NCBI GenBank assembly: GCA_026390935.1
Contig: JAPLEZ010000106.1
Location: forward strand, 1-57,641
Source: Bacteroidota bacterium
GTDB lineage: Bacteria > Bacteroidota > Bacteroidia > Flavobacteriales_C > GCA-002722245
Length of the DNA: 57,641 nt
Direction of reading: 5' to 3'
Shown piece after piece: positions 9,129 through 17,392 of this stretch. Every line of letters starts with the position of its first letter. The first letter of the stretch is position 1. The translations under genes were made by a program, and so were the position numbers. The notes under the pieces were generated by a model that saw only the letters and a program-made list of their open reading frames with translations, was not told the origin of the DNA and ran no database searches.

Positions 9129-9266
9129 GATTAATCAGCATTGTAGTGGAAAATAATACTCAAGATTTAATTGGGTTGAATTTAGTTAACATTGTTTTTC
9201 AGGAAATGCCAGCTAACTAACTCTCCTCCTTTTTTCAAGGAGGAGTACCCGAAGGGGGAGGTGGTT
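9126..9266. repeat. 141-bp duplication of 7833-7973 (MORN/TPR gene tail plus element left end)
   Basis: Read base by base, 9126-9266 matches 7833-7973 without a difference that I can see. It contains the last codons of the MORN/TPR gene (INQHCSGK and stop), its 3' flank and the left terminal repeat of element 1. It joins the hydrolase fragment at a shared CTTG, which looks like a microhomology junction. An 18-bp piece (CCGAAGGGGGAGGTGGTT) is then repeated in tandem at 9249-9266 and 9267-9284. Confidence 0.9.
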
Positions 9267-9717
9267 CCGAAGGGGGAGGTGGTTAAATTTCTTTTTTCTT
9301 TTGTAATTCAATAATTTCTATCAACTCTTCAATCACTCTCTCTTCGTTGGTGAATAGTTCAAGATTCGAAAAACGAATGACTTTTATTCGTTTTGAAAGC
9401 AAATAATTGTCTCTTGTTTCATCATACATCATCGAACTTATTTCATTGTGTATTCCACCGTCCATTTCAATTGCTATACGTAGTTCCGGACAATAGAAAT
9501 CGGCTACGTAATTTCCAATGCTATGTTGTCTTCTGAACTTAACACCCAGTTGCTTGTTTTTAATTAAATTCCAAAGCATTGCTTCTGCGGAAGTCATATT
9601 ATTCCGTAAGGATAGCCTTATGTTTTTTAAGTATGATTTATTATGAATTTTATCCATTTTATATTAATTAACCACCTCGCCCTGCGGGCACTCCTCCTTG
9701 AAAAAAGGAGGAGAGTT
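9199..9717 (-). mobile_element. Putative DUF559 element 2, gene in opposite orientation to its ends
   Basis: The left end (about 9218-9284) and the right end (9670-9717) are nearly identical to those of element 1, including the same two small hairpins (ACCCGAAGGGG left, GCCCTGCGGGC right). The enclosed gene runs on the minus strand, so the end that lies upstream of the gene in element 1 lies downstream here. The outer GTTAGTTAG of the right end is missing, and the left end carries an extra 18-bp tandem unit. The genes of the two elements differ at almost half of their residues although the ends are almost the same. Confidence 0.65.
9283..9657 (-). CDS. DUF559 endonuclease-domain protein, copy 2
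   Basis: The 124-residue protein is of the same family and length as copy 1, starting at ATG 9657 with M-D-K. It keeps FRRQHSIGNYVADFYC and IAIEMDGGIH, so the predicted metal-binding acidic residues are present and the gene looks intact. By eye a little over half of its residues equal those of copy 1. The stop codon (9283-9285) overlaps the second tandem unit of the left terminal repeat. Function beyond a predicted nuclease fold cannot be read from the sequence. Confidence 0.8.
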   Translation of the reverse strand: MDKIHNKSYLKNIRLSLRNNMTSAEAMLWNLIKNKQLGVKFRRQHSIGNYVADFYCPELRIAIEMDGGIHNEISSMMYDETRDNYLLSKRIKVIRFSNLELFTNEERVIEELIEIIELQKKKEI

Positions 9718-9795
9718 GAAATGTGAACCATTGTTTGTTAAGCTGGGTTCAAATTTAAAAACTTCTTTTCTTATTTTCGTGGAATAAACATTCCT

Positions 9796-9912
9796 GTGAA
9801 AAAAGTCCTGTTTGCCTTTTTATTTTTTGCTTTCACTTTCTCCATCGGAGAAATTCCTTCGGAAATCATCGCTGCTGCCAAAGACGGAGATCTCGGCCGT
9901 AAAACGAATTGA
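9796..9912 (+). pseudogene. Remnant N-terminus of a DUF4783-like secreted protein
   Basis: From a GTG at 9796 the frame encodes 38 residues: a signal peptide (KKVLFAFLFFAFTFSIG) and IPSEIIAAAKDGDLGRKTN, then TGA. The start resembles the beginning of DUF4783 proteins, where IPxEIIxALKxGD follows the signal peptide, but those continue for about 100 residues. The frame ends where the hydrolase start (ATG 9914) begins, so the hydrolase was probably joined to a cut-off gene. The family name is from memory and is tentative. Confidence 0.45.
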
Positions 9913-9913
9913 T

Positions 9914-10963
9914 ATGTTCAAAAAAATAATTTACATATTTCTTTGCCTCTTGTTTCTTGGATTTTTTATCCCTTCGCATTCTCTGGTTTTTAAGAGCTTT
10001 CTTCTTTCTTGTATGTCAATAACTACACTTTTGTTTTTTCCTTTTTTAAAAAAGAACAAAAATACGGTTCGTTGGATTTCGGGAGGTATTAGCGCTTTGA
10101 GTCTGGTTTTTCTCATTTTGTTTTTTCCTTCCCGTAAGGAGAACGAAACATCTCCTGAAAGTTTATTTCTGGATAAAAATGAAAACAGGGTAGAGGAGCC
10201 CTTGCCCTCTTATCTATGCAATTTTATTACAGAAGCTGATGTGGTAAGACTTTCTACTTTTTATTCAGCTCTTTTGCCTTTACCCGCAGGAGGCGTGATT
10301 GCGAAGGAATGGGACGAAATGAATGCTTTTGATAATGTGTTTTTACGAGAATACGATGAGTCGCTAATGCAGCCTTGCGTGAGTCAGGTTACGCCTTTTC
10401 AGGCTTTTCAGGATTTGGGTTGCTATAAAGATATGCGTCATTTTTATTGTTATATCCCAAAGCATTTGCCCAATGCGAAAGCCATGCGGGTGGTGGTTTT
10501 TCTGCATGGGTACATGGGGAATTTTCAGTTTTATTTAAACTATTTCAGACGATTGGAAAACACGGTGGTGCTGGCTCCGTCAACATCGGATTTGAATGGT
10601 AAATGGACAAATAGTGATTTGATGGACATTGTAAAATTATATTTGCCAATGGTGAACAATCAGGTAAAGCTGGATTTTAGTGATATTCATTTGATCGGAC
10701 TTTCTAACGGAGGAAGCGGAGTGAATGTAGCAATCAATAATTTCAGTAAACATTTTATTAGCTTCACTTTTATTTCCGCTTATCCCGAGGCCTATACTTC
10801 TAAAAAAATCACTTTGATTTGTGGGATGAAGGATAGCTTTGCCAATAAAAACAAAGAGTACGCGCAGGAACATCCTTCAGTTCAACATCTGTTTTTTAGC
10901 GAAGAGCGACATTTCTCTTTTTTGAACAAGAAGGCAGAGATATTGAATTTTATAGACCAATAA
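9914..10963 (+). CDS. Membrane-anchored alpha/beta hydrolase (lipase/esterase-like)
   Basis: The 349-residue product has three N-terminal hydrophobic segments (about residues 1-75), then a soluble alpha/beta hydrolase domain. The oxyanion motif HGYMGN is at about 198, the nucleophile elbow GLSNGG at about 262-267 (Ser264), an acidic GMKDSF loop at about 312, and the catalytic His in ERHFSF at about 333. I chose ATG 9914 (MFKKIIYIF); the frame extends further 5' but that part overlaps the DUF4783-like remnant and lacks coding character. A broken copy lies at 8999-9128. The substrate is unknown. The breakpoint just upstream suggests that it now relies on a foreign leader. Confidence 0.7.
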   Translation: MFKKIIYIFLCLLFLGFFIPSHSLVFKSFLLSCMSITTLLFFPFLKKNKNTVRWISGGISALSLVFLILFFPSRKENETSPESLFLDKNENRVEEPLPSYLCNFITEADVVRLSTFYSALLPLPAGGVIAKEWDEMNAFDNVFLREYDESLMQPCVSQVTPFQAFQDLGCYKDMRHFYCYIPKHLPNAKAMRVVVFLHGYMGNFQFYLNYFRRLENTVVLAPSTSDLNGKWTNSDLMDIVKLYLPMVNNQVKLDFSDIHLIGLSNGGSGVNVAINNFSKHFISFTFISAYPEAYTSKKITLICGMKDSFANKNKEYAQEHPSVQHLFFSEERHFSFLNKKAEILNFIDQ

Positions 10964-11185
10964 TATTCAATTGCATCACTAATATTTCAAGCTATAATGG
11001 CTTAATTGTAAGTGAAACTTCTTATATTAAGCTTGATTTTTAACTTACCATCACCTAACTTCAAAGAAATCACACAAGGATTTTATTTTCATGCAACTAT
11101 TGATAGTTTGCAGAATGATGCGTGTTACTAGACCATTGCATCCTAAATTTTTGTGATTAGTTATTTAATTAAATCAAATTTTAAG

Positions 11186-13771
11186 ATGAGAAAGATTTTT
11201 CTTTTTGCAATGCTAGTTGTGTTGTCGGTATTGGCGCACGCGCAAACTGGAGTTTATGAAAATTTTAACGACAATCAATTGGCGGCAGGTTGGGTAATGC
11301 CAGCATCGGGTGTTGTTGCAATAGAATCCAATGCCGAACTGAATCTCAATGTTACCAGCATTTCTGGCTACAACAATGTGAGTTATACTTTTGCTTCGGT
11401 GGATATTTCAGGAAATCAAACAGTACAACTAAAGGTGAAATCAAATCAAGCTTTCACGCTGCGTATAGATTTAGTTGACAACAGCGGCAATTCGACCAAT
11501 TTTTCAGCCAGCACTCAGGCGATTACAGCAAGCAATACCTATACTAATTACACCTTTAATTTTTCTGGAAAATTCAAGCAGTCGTCCCCGGTTTCTGCAA
11601 CCGTGAACAACAAAAGTATTGTGAAGGCTGTGTTCTTTTTCAATGCCGGAGCAACGTTCAGTGGTAATGTATATTTTGACGATTTAATTATTGGCGATCA
11701 GATTGCTATTTTTCCTGGAACCATCCGTAAAAATCAAATTGGCTACGAAGCGGCAGCCAATAAAATTGCTTTAATAGAAAGCAATAGCAACAGTGCTGTG
11801 TATACAGATTTTTCTATTTGTACTTTGAATGATAGTGTGAAGTTTAGCGGATTGGTGGGTGCTTGGAAGCAAGTTGCTGGTTGGTCGGGTAGATATTTCC
11901 GAGCCATGGATTTCAGCGCTTTTAAAATACCAGGCACTTATAAATTGCTAATTGATAATGCTTACGCTGGTAATATTGTTATTGCTAAAGGTGCATTGTT
12001 TTCAAGTACTGCTCCATCAGTAATTTCCTTTTTTAAAGGGATGCGCAGTACTAATATTGTCGATCATACTTTGTCGTTTAACGGTCCGCGCAATGATGCA
12101 GTGGATGTGTATGGAGGATGGATTGATGCAACGGGAGATCCTGGAAAACACTTTTCGCATTTGTCGTATGCCAATCATTTTAATCCGCAACAAATACCAA
12201 TGGTGGCGTGGAGTATGATGAAATCTTATGAAATGGATAGCACAGCATTTTTATCTTTTAAAACAGAGACCAATGATGAAATAGTTTGGGGAACCGATTA
12301 TTTGGTGAGGAGTTTAGACAATGCTGGGTATTTCTATTTGTCGGTATTTGACGATTGGGGTGGCAGTCCCAGCTCTCGTGAAATTTGCGAATGGAGTGGT
12401 TCTGCAGGAACACGTTCGGCCAATTACCAATGTGCCATGCGTGAAGGTGCAGGGATGGCCATAGCTGCTTTGGCACGGGCGTCATATATGCATTATAAGG
12501 GGACTTACACTTCGCAGCAATATTTGAATGCGGCCATAAAAGCTTATGCTCATTTGAAATCGGCAGGCAATGGTTATGCCACTAAAAATTTGGAATATTG
12601 TAATGATCATGCAGAAAACATCATTGATGATTATTGCGGATTGTTGGCTGCTGTTGAGTTGTACAAAGCAAGCGGCACAGCATCGTATTTAACTGATGCC
12701 ACTGCCTTTTACAATTCTTTGGTTGCGAAACAACAAAGTGAAGGTTGGTTTTCTTCGGATGTGGCCGGTAATCGTCCGTTTTATCACGCTGCCGATGAGG
12801 GCTTGCCAGTTGTTGCTATTGTTGAATATTCAAAAGTTGTAGCAAATGCTGCCGCAATAAAAACGGTTTTAAATAAATGGATTTCGTGGTATATAAAAAT
12901 TTCAAAGGAAGTGGAGAATCCCTTTTCTTATGTTCGGCAATATCAAAAAGCTTATGCTAATTCGTCGTTACAAGCTGCTAAAAAAGCATTTTTTTTACCG
13001 CATCAAAATGAAACGGGATATTGGTGGCAAGGTGAAAATGCTCGTTTGGCATCTATGTCGACTGCTTTTTTAAGTGCGTCGCGTGTGGTGAATCCTTCTT
13101 ACAATATGGGCAGTGATTCATTGTCGTTGTATGCTGTTTCACAATTGGATTGGATAGTGGGTAAAAATCCTTTTGGTATTTGTATGGTGACTGGCTTTGG
13201 TGAAAGAACCTATGCTGGCTACATTGGCAAAACAAATGTTAAGGGTGGAATTTGCAATGGCATAGCTGCTGATACTGCCGATAATGGAAATGTGAGTTTC
13301 ATGCCTTACGCAGTAAGCGATTGGCACAATTGGCGATGGATAGAGCAATGGTTACCTCACGACAGTTGGTATTTATTAGCGATAAGTTCGGTGAGTGCTT
13401 TGGCCAATCATACATCTATTGCCGATTGTAATGGCGAAGTAGGAGGTGCAGCTTTTATGGATAGCTGTTCTGTATGTGCTGGAGGAACAACAGGTAATAT
13501 TCCTATTGTTGATCCCAAAGCTTGTACAACAGGTTTATCACCGGCTTATGAAGTGGTGGTGCGCATTTTTCCAAATCCCACCAACTCAATATTGAGAGTT
13601 GATGCGCAAAATATAATTCAAGTAAGTGTGTACAATTCCTTAGGTGATCTATTGCTCGAGGCCAATTCAAATGTTGTTGATTTGAGCGCTGTCGACAATG
13701 GTTTGTATTTAGTGAAAGTGCAAACTGCCTCTGGTGTTGCAATAGAAAAGGTGATGAAAATGAAGGAGTAA
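11186..13771 (+). CDS. Secreted glycoside hydrolase family 9 protein with T9SS type A sorting domain
   Basis: The 862-residue protein has a signal peptide (MRKIFLFAMLVVLSVLAHAQ) and a carbohydrate-binding-like beta-sandwich (about 25-165). A CelD-type Ig domain (~179-260, IRKNQIGYEAAANKIAL) precedes a GH9 (alpha/alpha)6 catalytic domain (~273-745). GGWIDATGDPGKH (~311) corresponds to the GH9 DAGD motif with one inserted residue, and GKNPFG is also typical. The C-terminus (~793-862; IFPNPTNSILRV...GLYLVKV) is a type A sorting domain, so export by the type IX system is expected. GH9 enzymes cleave beta-1,4-glucans and related chains; the real substrate is not shown. I prefer ATG 11186 because it begins the signal peptide. 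Confidence 0.9.
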   Translation: MRKIFLFAMLVVLSVLAHAQTGVYENFNDNQLAAGWVMPASGVVAIESNAELNLNVTSISGYNNVSYTFASVDISGNQTVQLKVKSNQAFTLRIDLVDNSGNSTNFSASTQAITASNTYTNYTFNFSGKFKQSSPVSATVNNKSIVKAVFFFNAGATFSGNVYFDDLIIGDQIAIFPGTIRKNQIGYEAAANKIALIESNSNSAVYTDFSICTLNDSVKFSGLVGAWKQVAGWSGRYFRAMDFSAFKIPGTYKLLIDNAYAGNIVIAKGALFSSTAPSVISFFKGMRSTNIVDHTLSFNGPRNDAVDVYGGWIDATGDPGKHFSHLSYANHFNPQQIPMVAWSMMKSYEMDSTAFLSFKTETNDEIVWGTDYLVRSLDNAGYFYLSVFDDWGGSPSSREICEWSGSAGTRSANYQCAMREGAGMAIAALARASYMHYKGTYTSQQYLNAAIKAYAHLKSAGNGYATKNLEYCNDHAENIIDDYCGLLAAVELYKASGTASYLTDATAFYNSLVAKQQSEGWFSSDVAGNRPFYHAADEGLPVVAIVEYSKVVANAAAIKTVLNKWISWYIKISKEVENPFSYVRQYQKAYANSSLQAAKKAFFLPHQNETGYWWQGENARLASMSTAFLSASRVVNPSYNMGSDSLSLYAVSQLDWIVGKNPFGICMVTGFGERTYAGYIGKTNVKGGICNGIAADTADNGNVSFMPYAVSDWHNWRWIEQWLPHDSWYLLAISSVSALANHTSIADCNGEVGGAAFMDSCSVCAGGTTGNIPIVDPKACTTGLSPAYEVVVRIFPNPTNSILRVDAQNIIQVSVYNSLGDLLLEANSNVVDLSAVDNGLYLVKVQTASGVAIEKVMKMKE

Positions 13772-13822
13772 TTATTGGGAAGAAAGCGATTTTCTTATAC
13801 TTTCGCGACTCAAATTTTATTC

Positions 13823-14794
13823 ATGAAAAAAATCATCTTGTATTCTTTGCTTGCGATAGTTGTAATAATTATCTCCTTGATCTCTTATGTCAAAACTGCT
13901 TTGCCAAACGTTGGTGATCCCGAAGATTTAAAAATTGAATACACACAAAAAAGAATAGAAAGAGGAAACTATTTGGCTAATTCTGTAGCGGCTTGTATGG
14001 ACTGCCACTCAACGCGCAACTGGAGCTTATTCGCTGGTCCGCTGGTGGAAGGTACTTTAGGAAAAGGTGGTGAAGAGTTTACTCAGGATTTTGGTTTTCC
14101 CGGACATTATTACGCTAGAAATATCACACCTTACGGAATTGGAAACTGGACAGACGGTGAGTTGTTTCGAGCAATTACTTCTGGAGTGAACAAAGACGGA
14201 AAGGCGTTGTTTCCTGTGATGCCTCATCCTAGTTATGGAAAACTAGACAGAGAAGATATTTATTCTATCATCGCTTATCTTAGAACGCTGGCGCCAATTA
14301 CCAACGATTTGCCTGAAGCAGAATCTGATTTCCCAATGAATATCATCATCAATACTATTCCTAAAAAAGCAGAGTTTTCTACTATTCCTAAAGAAGAAGA
14401 TCAATTGGCTTACGGAAAATATTTGTTTACCATGGCGAGTTGCACCGAGTGCCATACCCAACAAGAAAAAGGAACTCCTGTTGAAGGAATGGAAATGGCC
14501 GGAGGTTTTGAGTTTCCAATGTTTACTGGTGGGGTAGTACGTTCGGCAAACATCACTCCCGACAAAGAAACAGGAATTGGAAATTGGACCGAAGAACATT
14601 TTGTGCGTCGCTTTAAAATGTATACTGATTCTTCCTACGTATCTTCTAAAGTTGAAAAAAATCAATTTCAAACCGTTATGCCATGGATGATGTACGGAAC
14701 TATGAAAGAGTCGGATTTAAAGGCGATGTTTGCGTATATAAAAACTTTGAAGCCGATAAAAAATGAGGTGGTGAAGTTTACGGCGGGGAAGTAA
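13823..14794 (+). CDS. Dihaem c-type cytochrome
   Basis: The 323-residue protein has an N-terminal membrane anchor or uncleaved signal (about residues 3-23) and two cytochrome c domains. The haem sites are CMDCH at residues 58-62 and CTECH at 207-211, each followed by methionine-containing loops that may give the sixth ligand (VMPHPS, VMPWMM). The architecture is common in periplasmic electron-transfer subunits that serve alcohol, aldehyde or thiosulfate dehydrogenases; no such partner is adjacent. ATG 13823 is chosen because it begins the hydrophobic anchor. The gene starts about 50 bp after the GH9 stop. Confidence 0.9.
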   Translation: MKKIILYSLLAIVVIIISLISYVKTALPNVGDPEDLKIEYTQKRIERGNYLANSVAACMDCHSTRNWSLFAGPLVEGTLGKGGEEFTQDFGFPGHYYARNITPYGIGNWTDGELFRAITSGVNKDGKALFPVMPHPSYGKLDREDIYSIIAYLRTLAPITNDLPEAESDFPMNIIINTIPKKAEFSTIPKEEDQLAYGKYLFTMASCTECHTQQEKGTPVEGMEMAGGFEFPMFTGGVVRSANITPDKETGIGNWTEEHFVRRFKMYTDSSYVSSKVEKNQFQTVMPWMMYGTMKESDLKAMFAYIKTLKPIKNEVVKFTAGK

Positions 14795-14835
14795 GATTTT
14801 ATTATACGAATTTGGTTTCTACAGGTAAACGGTTT

Positions 14836-14914
14836 TTGTAGAGACGCAAAATTTTGCGTCTCAGGTAAAGCACATCAAACATTATTTGAGACGCAAAATT
14901 TTGCGTCTCTACAA
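14836..14914. repeat. Pair of GAGACGCAAAA palindromes in inverted arrangement
   Basis: Each unit (14841-14862 and 14888-14909) is a perfect 22-bp palindrome: GAGACGCAAAA followed by its reverse complement. The outer flanks TTGTA and TACAA make the whole block symmetrical too. A decayed unit occurs just after dnaK (about 23964-23986, TTGTAGAGGCGCAAAATTTTG). Either level of pairing could form a hairpin after the cytochrome gene. Confidence 0.85.
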
Positions 14915-14934
14915 GAAAATTCATTGTTGTAATT

Positions 14935-14988
14935 GGAAGCTGAAAGCTTCAAGAAAAAATTCCGCTAAGATGGAAATCTTAGCGGAGG
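14935..14988. repeat. Twin-hairpin repeat (GAAGCTGAAAGCTTC + CCGCTAAG)
   Basis: The first hairpin is GAAGCTGAAAGCTTC at 14936-14950 and the second is CCGCTAAG/CTTAGCGG at 14964-14987, with AAGAAAA between them. The same two-part unit recurs at 48906-48956 with a C-to-T change compensated on the other arm. The first hairpin alone recurs near 35260-35275. It lies between two convergent genes and might act as a bidirectional transcript end. Confidence 0.75.
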
Positions 14989-15014
14989 GATGGGGATATA
15001 TCAAAAGGTAGGAA

Positions 15015-17381
15015 TTAGTGGGCTCCCTCAGCAATTCCACAAGGAAAGACCGCCAGGAAAATTTTCATTCTTAATTCTTCCATTTTTTTATTATCCTTCT
15101 GTCTCTTTTCATTTTCTGCTTTAAATACTCCGAATTTTAAATCTTCCAGAATATCTTTTTGTTTTGAATGCTGGGTTAATCCATGTAAGGCTTCTTGCAA
15201 AACGCCTTGAGTCACTGGAGATAAATTAGCAACAGTGGTTCCACCTTCTTTTGGCAAGGCTTTTTGCTGGAAATAAAAAATGCTGTCTCCTTTGTATGCA
15301 ACAACAGCCAAATTGTAAGTCATGAATCCATTTAGTTTTTCTTTGAAACCGTTAGTGGTGTCATTCATGCGTTGAAAGCTATATAGTTCTTCGGTGAGCA
15401 AGTAGCTGTAAACTCTGTCGTACTGACTTTTGTTTTTTACTTCAACATTGATAGGACTGTACGTTATTGTTGCAGTTTTTCCATTGTAAGTGATTTCGGT
15501 TGAAGTTCTAGTTGCAGTAGCTTCAAAAACATATTTGTCAACGTTGTTCCAGCCGGTGTTTGTGATGCTGGTGGTATAGGAGAGTTTTGCAATTCTACTT
15601 GTTTTTATCCCCAGTTTTTTATTAACCTCATCTAAGTTTTTTTCATATTCTGCATTGAAGTTTTTGTTGAGAGCATCATAATCTTTCATCACTTTTTCTC
15701 CAGACTTTTGATAATATTTTGCATCCAGCTTATGTTGTTCCTTCCTGAATTTCTCCTGAGTTTCTTTTGCTGCTTGCTGACAAGCAAGAGTTTTTGCTCT
15801 GTAATATTTGCTGAGAGCTTTTACTTGAGCATCATTTATTTTTACTTTTCCGTCTTTGCGTTTTGCAAATTCAAGGAATGGATTTAAACCTCCGTACCAA
15901 TCGTATTTTTTCGCAGCCATGGAGTCAATCTCCCATAAATTTTTGTCAATATTATCTACATATAAATCCAGTATTCTGTAGTCGCAAGTATTAAAAATAA
16001 CTTTTAGTCTTTCTTCAAATTCTTTAGTTGCCAGCAAAGTATTGTTGAATTTACTATTCCAGATGGCTTTGATTTTAGCAGGGTTGATGCTATTGTATGT
16101 GTAGTATTGCACTGAACCAAATGAGTCAGAGTAATAGGTTTCACCTATATTTACCACTTTGTTTGTTAAAGGAGAGTTAGAAGAAGGACCTTGATGTAAA
16201 AATGAAATTAAATCCTTCATTTCTTTTTCTGAAAAATTAAATTGAGGCATTGCACCTCCATTTTCTGCATACATTTTATTTGAATACACATCCCCGCTAG
16301 CCCTTACTTTGCTATTGTCTCTGATAAAAGCATCGAGCCATGAATCAACATCTCCGTATTTTCCGGGTTGTATTCTATTGACAACTCCTTTTAATGCTGG
16401 AGCGGTTAATCTGCGATCCCAATCATGACAAGGTGAACAGTAGGATTTAAATATTTTTTCACCGTTGTTGTTTATTAAATTGCTCGTGTCACAGTTCGAT
16501 ATATACGCGAACGAATAATACATACTATCCTTCCAAGCCTTATTTTTATCTCCATATCCTTCTCTGGCTAACGTCGGTTCATAATCCTTCGGATAAAAAT
16601 CCAGCGAAGTAATTTCCACAGGAACCAACCATTTTTCCAGTGGTTTAGGATTCACCCAATTGATTCTTCCATCAGCTGTTTTTTCTCCGCTGAAGAGCAT
16701 CATGCCTGGTTTTACTTCATCGGTAGGAACTTGTGCGTAGATGGCTTTTTTGATTTTTAGTTCTTTGCTGTTGGCAAAAGCGTTCACATAAAACATCCCG
16801 CCTGTTTCAAGTAATTTACCGTTGGCGGTAGTGGAGAGTCCGGCCGAAATAATTTCACTGGCTGACAAAGCTTCTTTCACTACTAATTCAATTTCGCCAT
16901 CAATCACATTTCCATCTGCATCGGTGAATCCTCCTGCCGGAATAGAAAGTACAATTCCTCCATCAGTCTCCACTACTGTGTCTTTAGCGGTGTTGATGCT
17001 GAAGTGTTGAATTTTAAGATGCGTTTCATCGGCAGATAAACTATCGGCAGCCATTACATTTTCGATTTTATTTTGCGCATCGCCATTGCTGATGTTTACA
17101 GATAAAGGAATGATCACTCCAAGCGCCAAAACCGTAAGGGCCCCACCAATTCCCCATTGCCACAACTTCTTTGTGAACTTGTATTTTTTATAAGCTTTAG
17201 AGGACACATCCTTAAAAGCTTGTTTGTTTATTCCGTCCATCAGTTGTTTTTGTTGTTCTACTTCTTTTTTAAAAGACGGATCTTTTTCCATTTCCCACTC
17301 CATCTGTTGCAATTCTTCTGCATCCAATTGTTTGAGAAGATATTTTTCTATGAGTTCTATTTTTTCTAGTTCAGTACGCAT
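15015..17381 (-). CDS. Anti-sigma-like membrane protein with a cytochrome c domain
   Basis: The 788-residue protein begins with a cytoplasmic stretch like Bacteroidota anti-sigma factors (LIEKYLLKQLDAEELQQMEWEMEKDPSF, residues ~9-37). One membrane helix follows (about 73-95), then a large periplasmic part. Residues ~135-260 form a beta domain (IPAGGFTDADGNVIDGEIEL). A cytochrome c domain follows (~305-400), with the haem motif CSPCH at 315-319 and a likely Met ligand in AMPQF at 378. The rest (~400-788) is mostly helical and unrecognised. The gene follows an ECF sigma factor by 11 bp, so the pair is probably one operon. I infer an anti-sigma factor whose outer part senses redox state or a haem ligand. 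Confidence 0.7.
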   Translation of the reverse strand: MRTELEKIELIEKYLLKQLDAEELQQMEWEMEKDPSFKKEVEQQKQLMDGINKQAFKDVSSKAYKKYKFTKKLWQWGIGGALTVLALGVIIPLSVNISNGDAQNKIENVMAADSLSADETHLKIQHFSINTAKDTVVETDGGIVLSIPAGGFTDADGNVIDGEIELVVKEALSASEIISAGLSTTANGKLLETGGMFYVNAFANSKELKIKKAIYAQVPTDEVKPGMMLFSGEKTADGRINWVNPKPLEKWLVPVEITSLDFYPKDYEPTLAREGYGDKNKAWKDSMYYSFAYISNCDTSNLINNNGEKIFKSYCSPCHDWDRRLTAPALKGVVNRIQPGKYGDVDSWLDAFIRDNSKVRASGDVYSNKMYAENGGAMPQFNFSEKEMKDLISFLHQGPSSNSPLTNKVVNIGETYYSDSFGSVQYYTYNSINPAKIKAIWNSKFNNTLLATKEFEERLKVIFNTCDYRILDLYVDNIDKNLWEIDSMAAKKYDWYGGLNPFLEFAKRKDGKVKINDAQVKALSKYYRAKTLACQQAAKETQEKFRKEQHKLDAKYYQKSGEKVMKDYDALNKNFNAEYEKNLDEVNKKLGIKTSRIAKLSYTTSITNTGWNNVDKYVFEATATRTSTEITYNGKTATITYSPINVEVKNKSQYDRVYSYLLTEELYSFQRMNDTTNGFKEKLNGFMTYNLAVVAYKGDSIFYFQQKALPKEGGTTVANLSPVTQGVLQEALHGLTQHSKQKDILEDLKFGVFKAENEKRQKDNKKMEELRMKIFLAVFPCGIAEGAH

Positions 17382-17392
17382 GGCTAATGAGT

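Noticed and set aside
7906-9717. Classical insertion sequence explanation for the repeat-flanked genes
   Set aside because: No transposase motif (DDE, HUH or recombinase) and no clear target-site duplication could be read; the only gene is a DUF559 nuclease.
11012-11131. A 39-codon GTG frame with a hydrophobic start between the hydrolase and GH9 genes
   Set aside because: No lipobox, no terminator and no recognisable family; it may be chance in AT-rich DNA.
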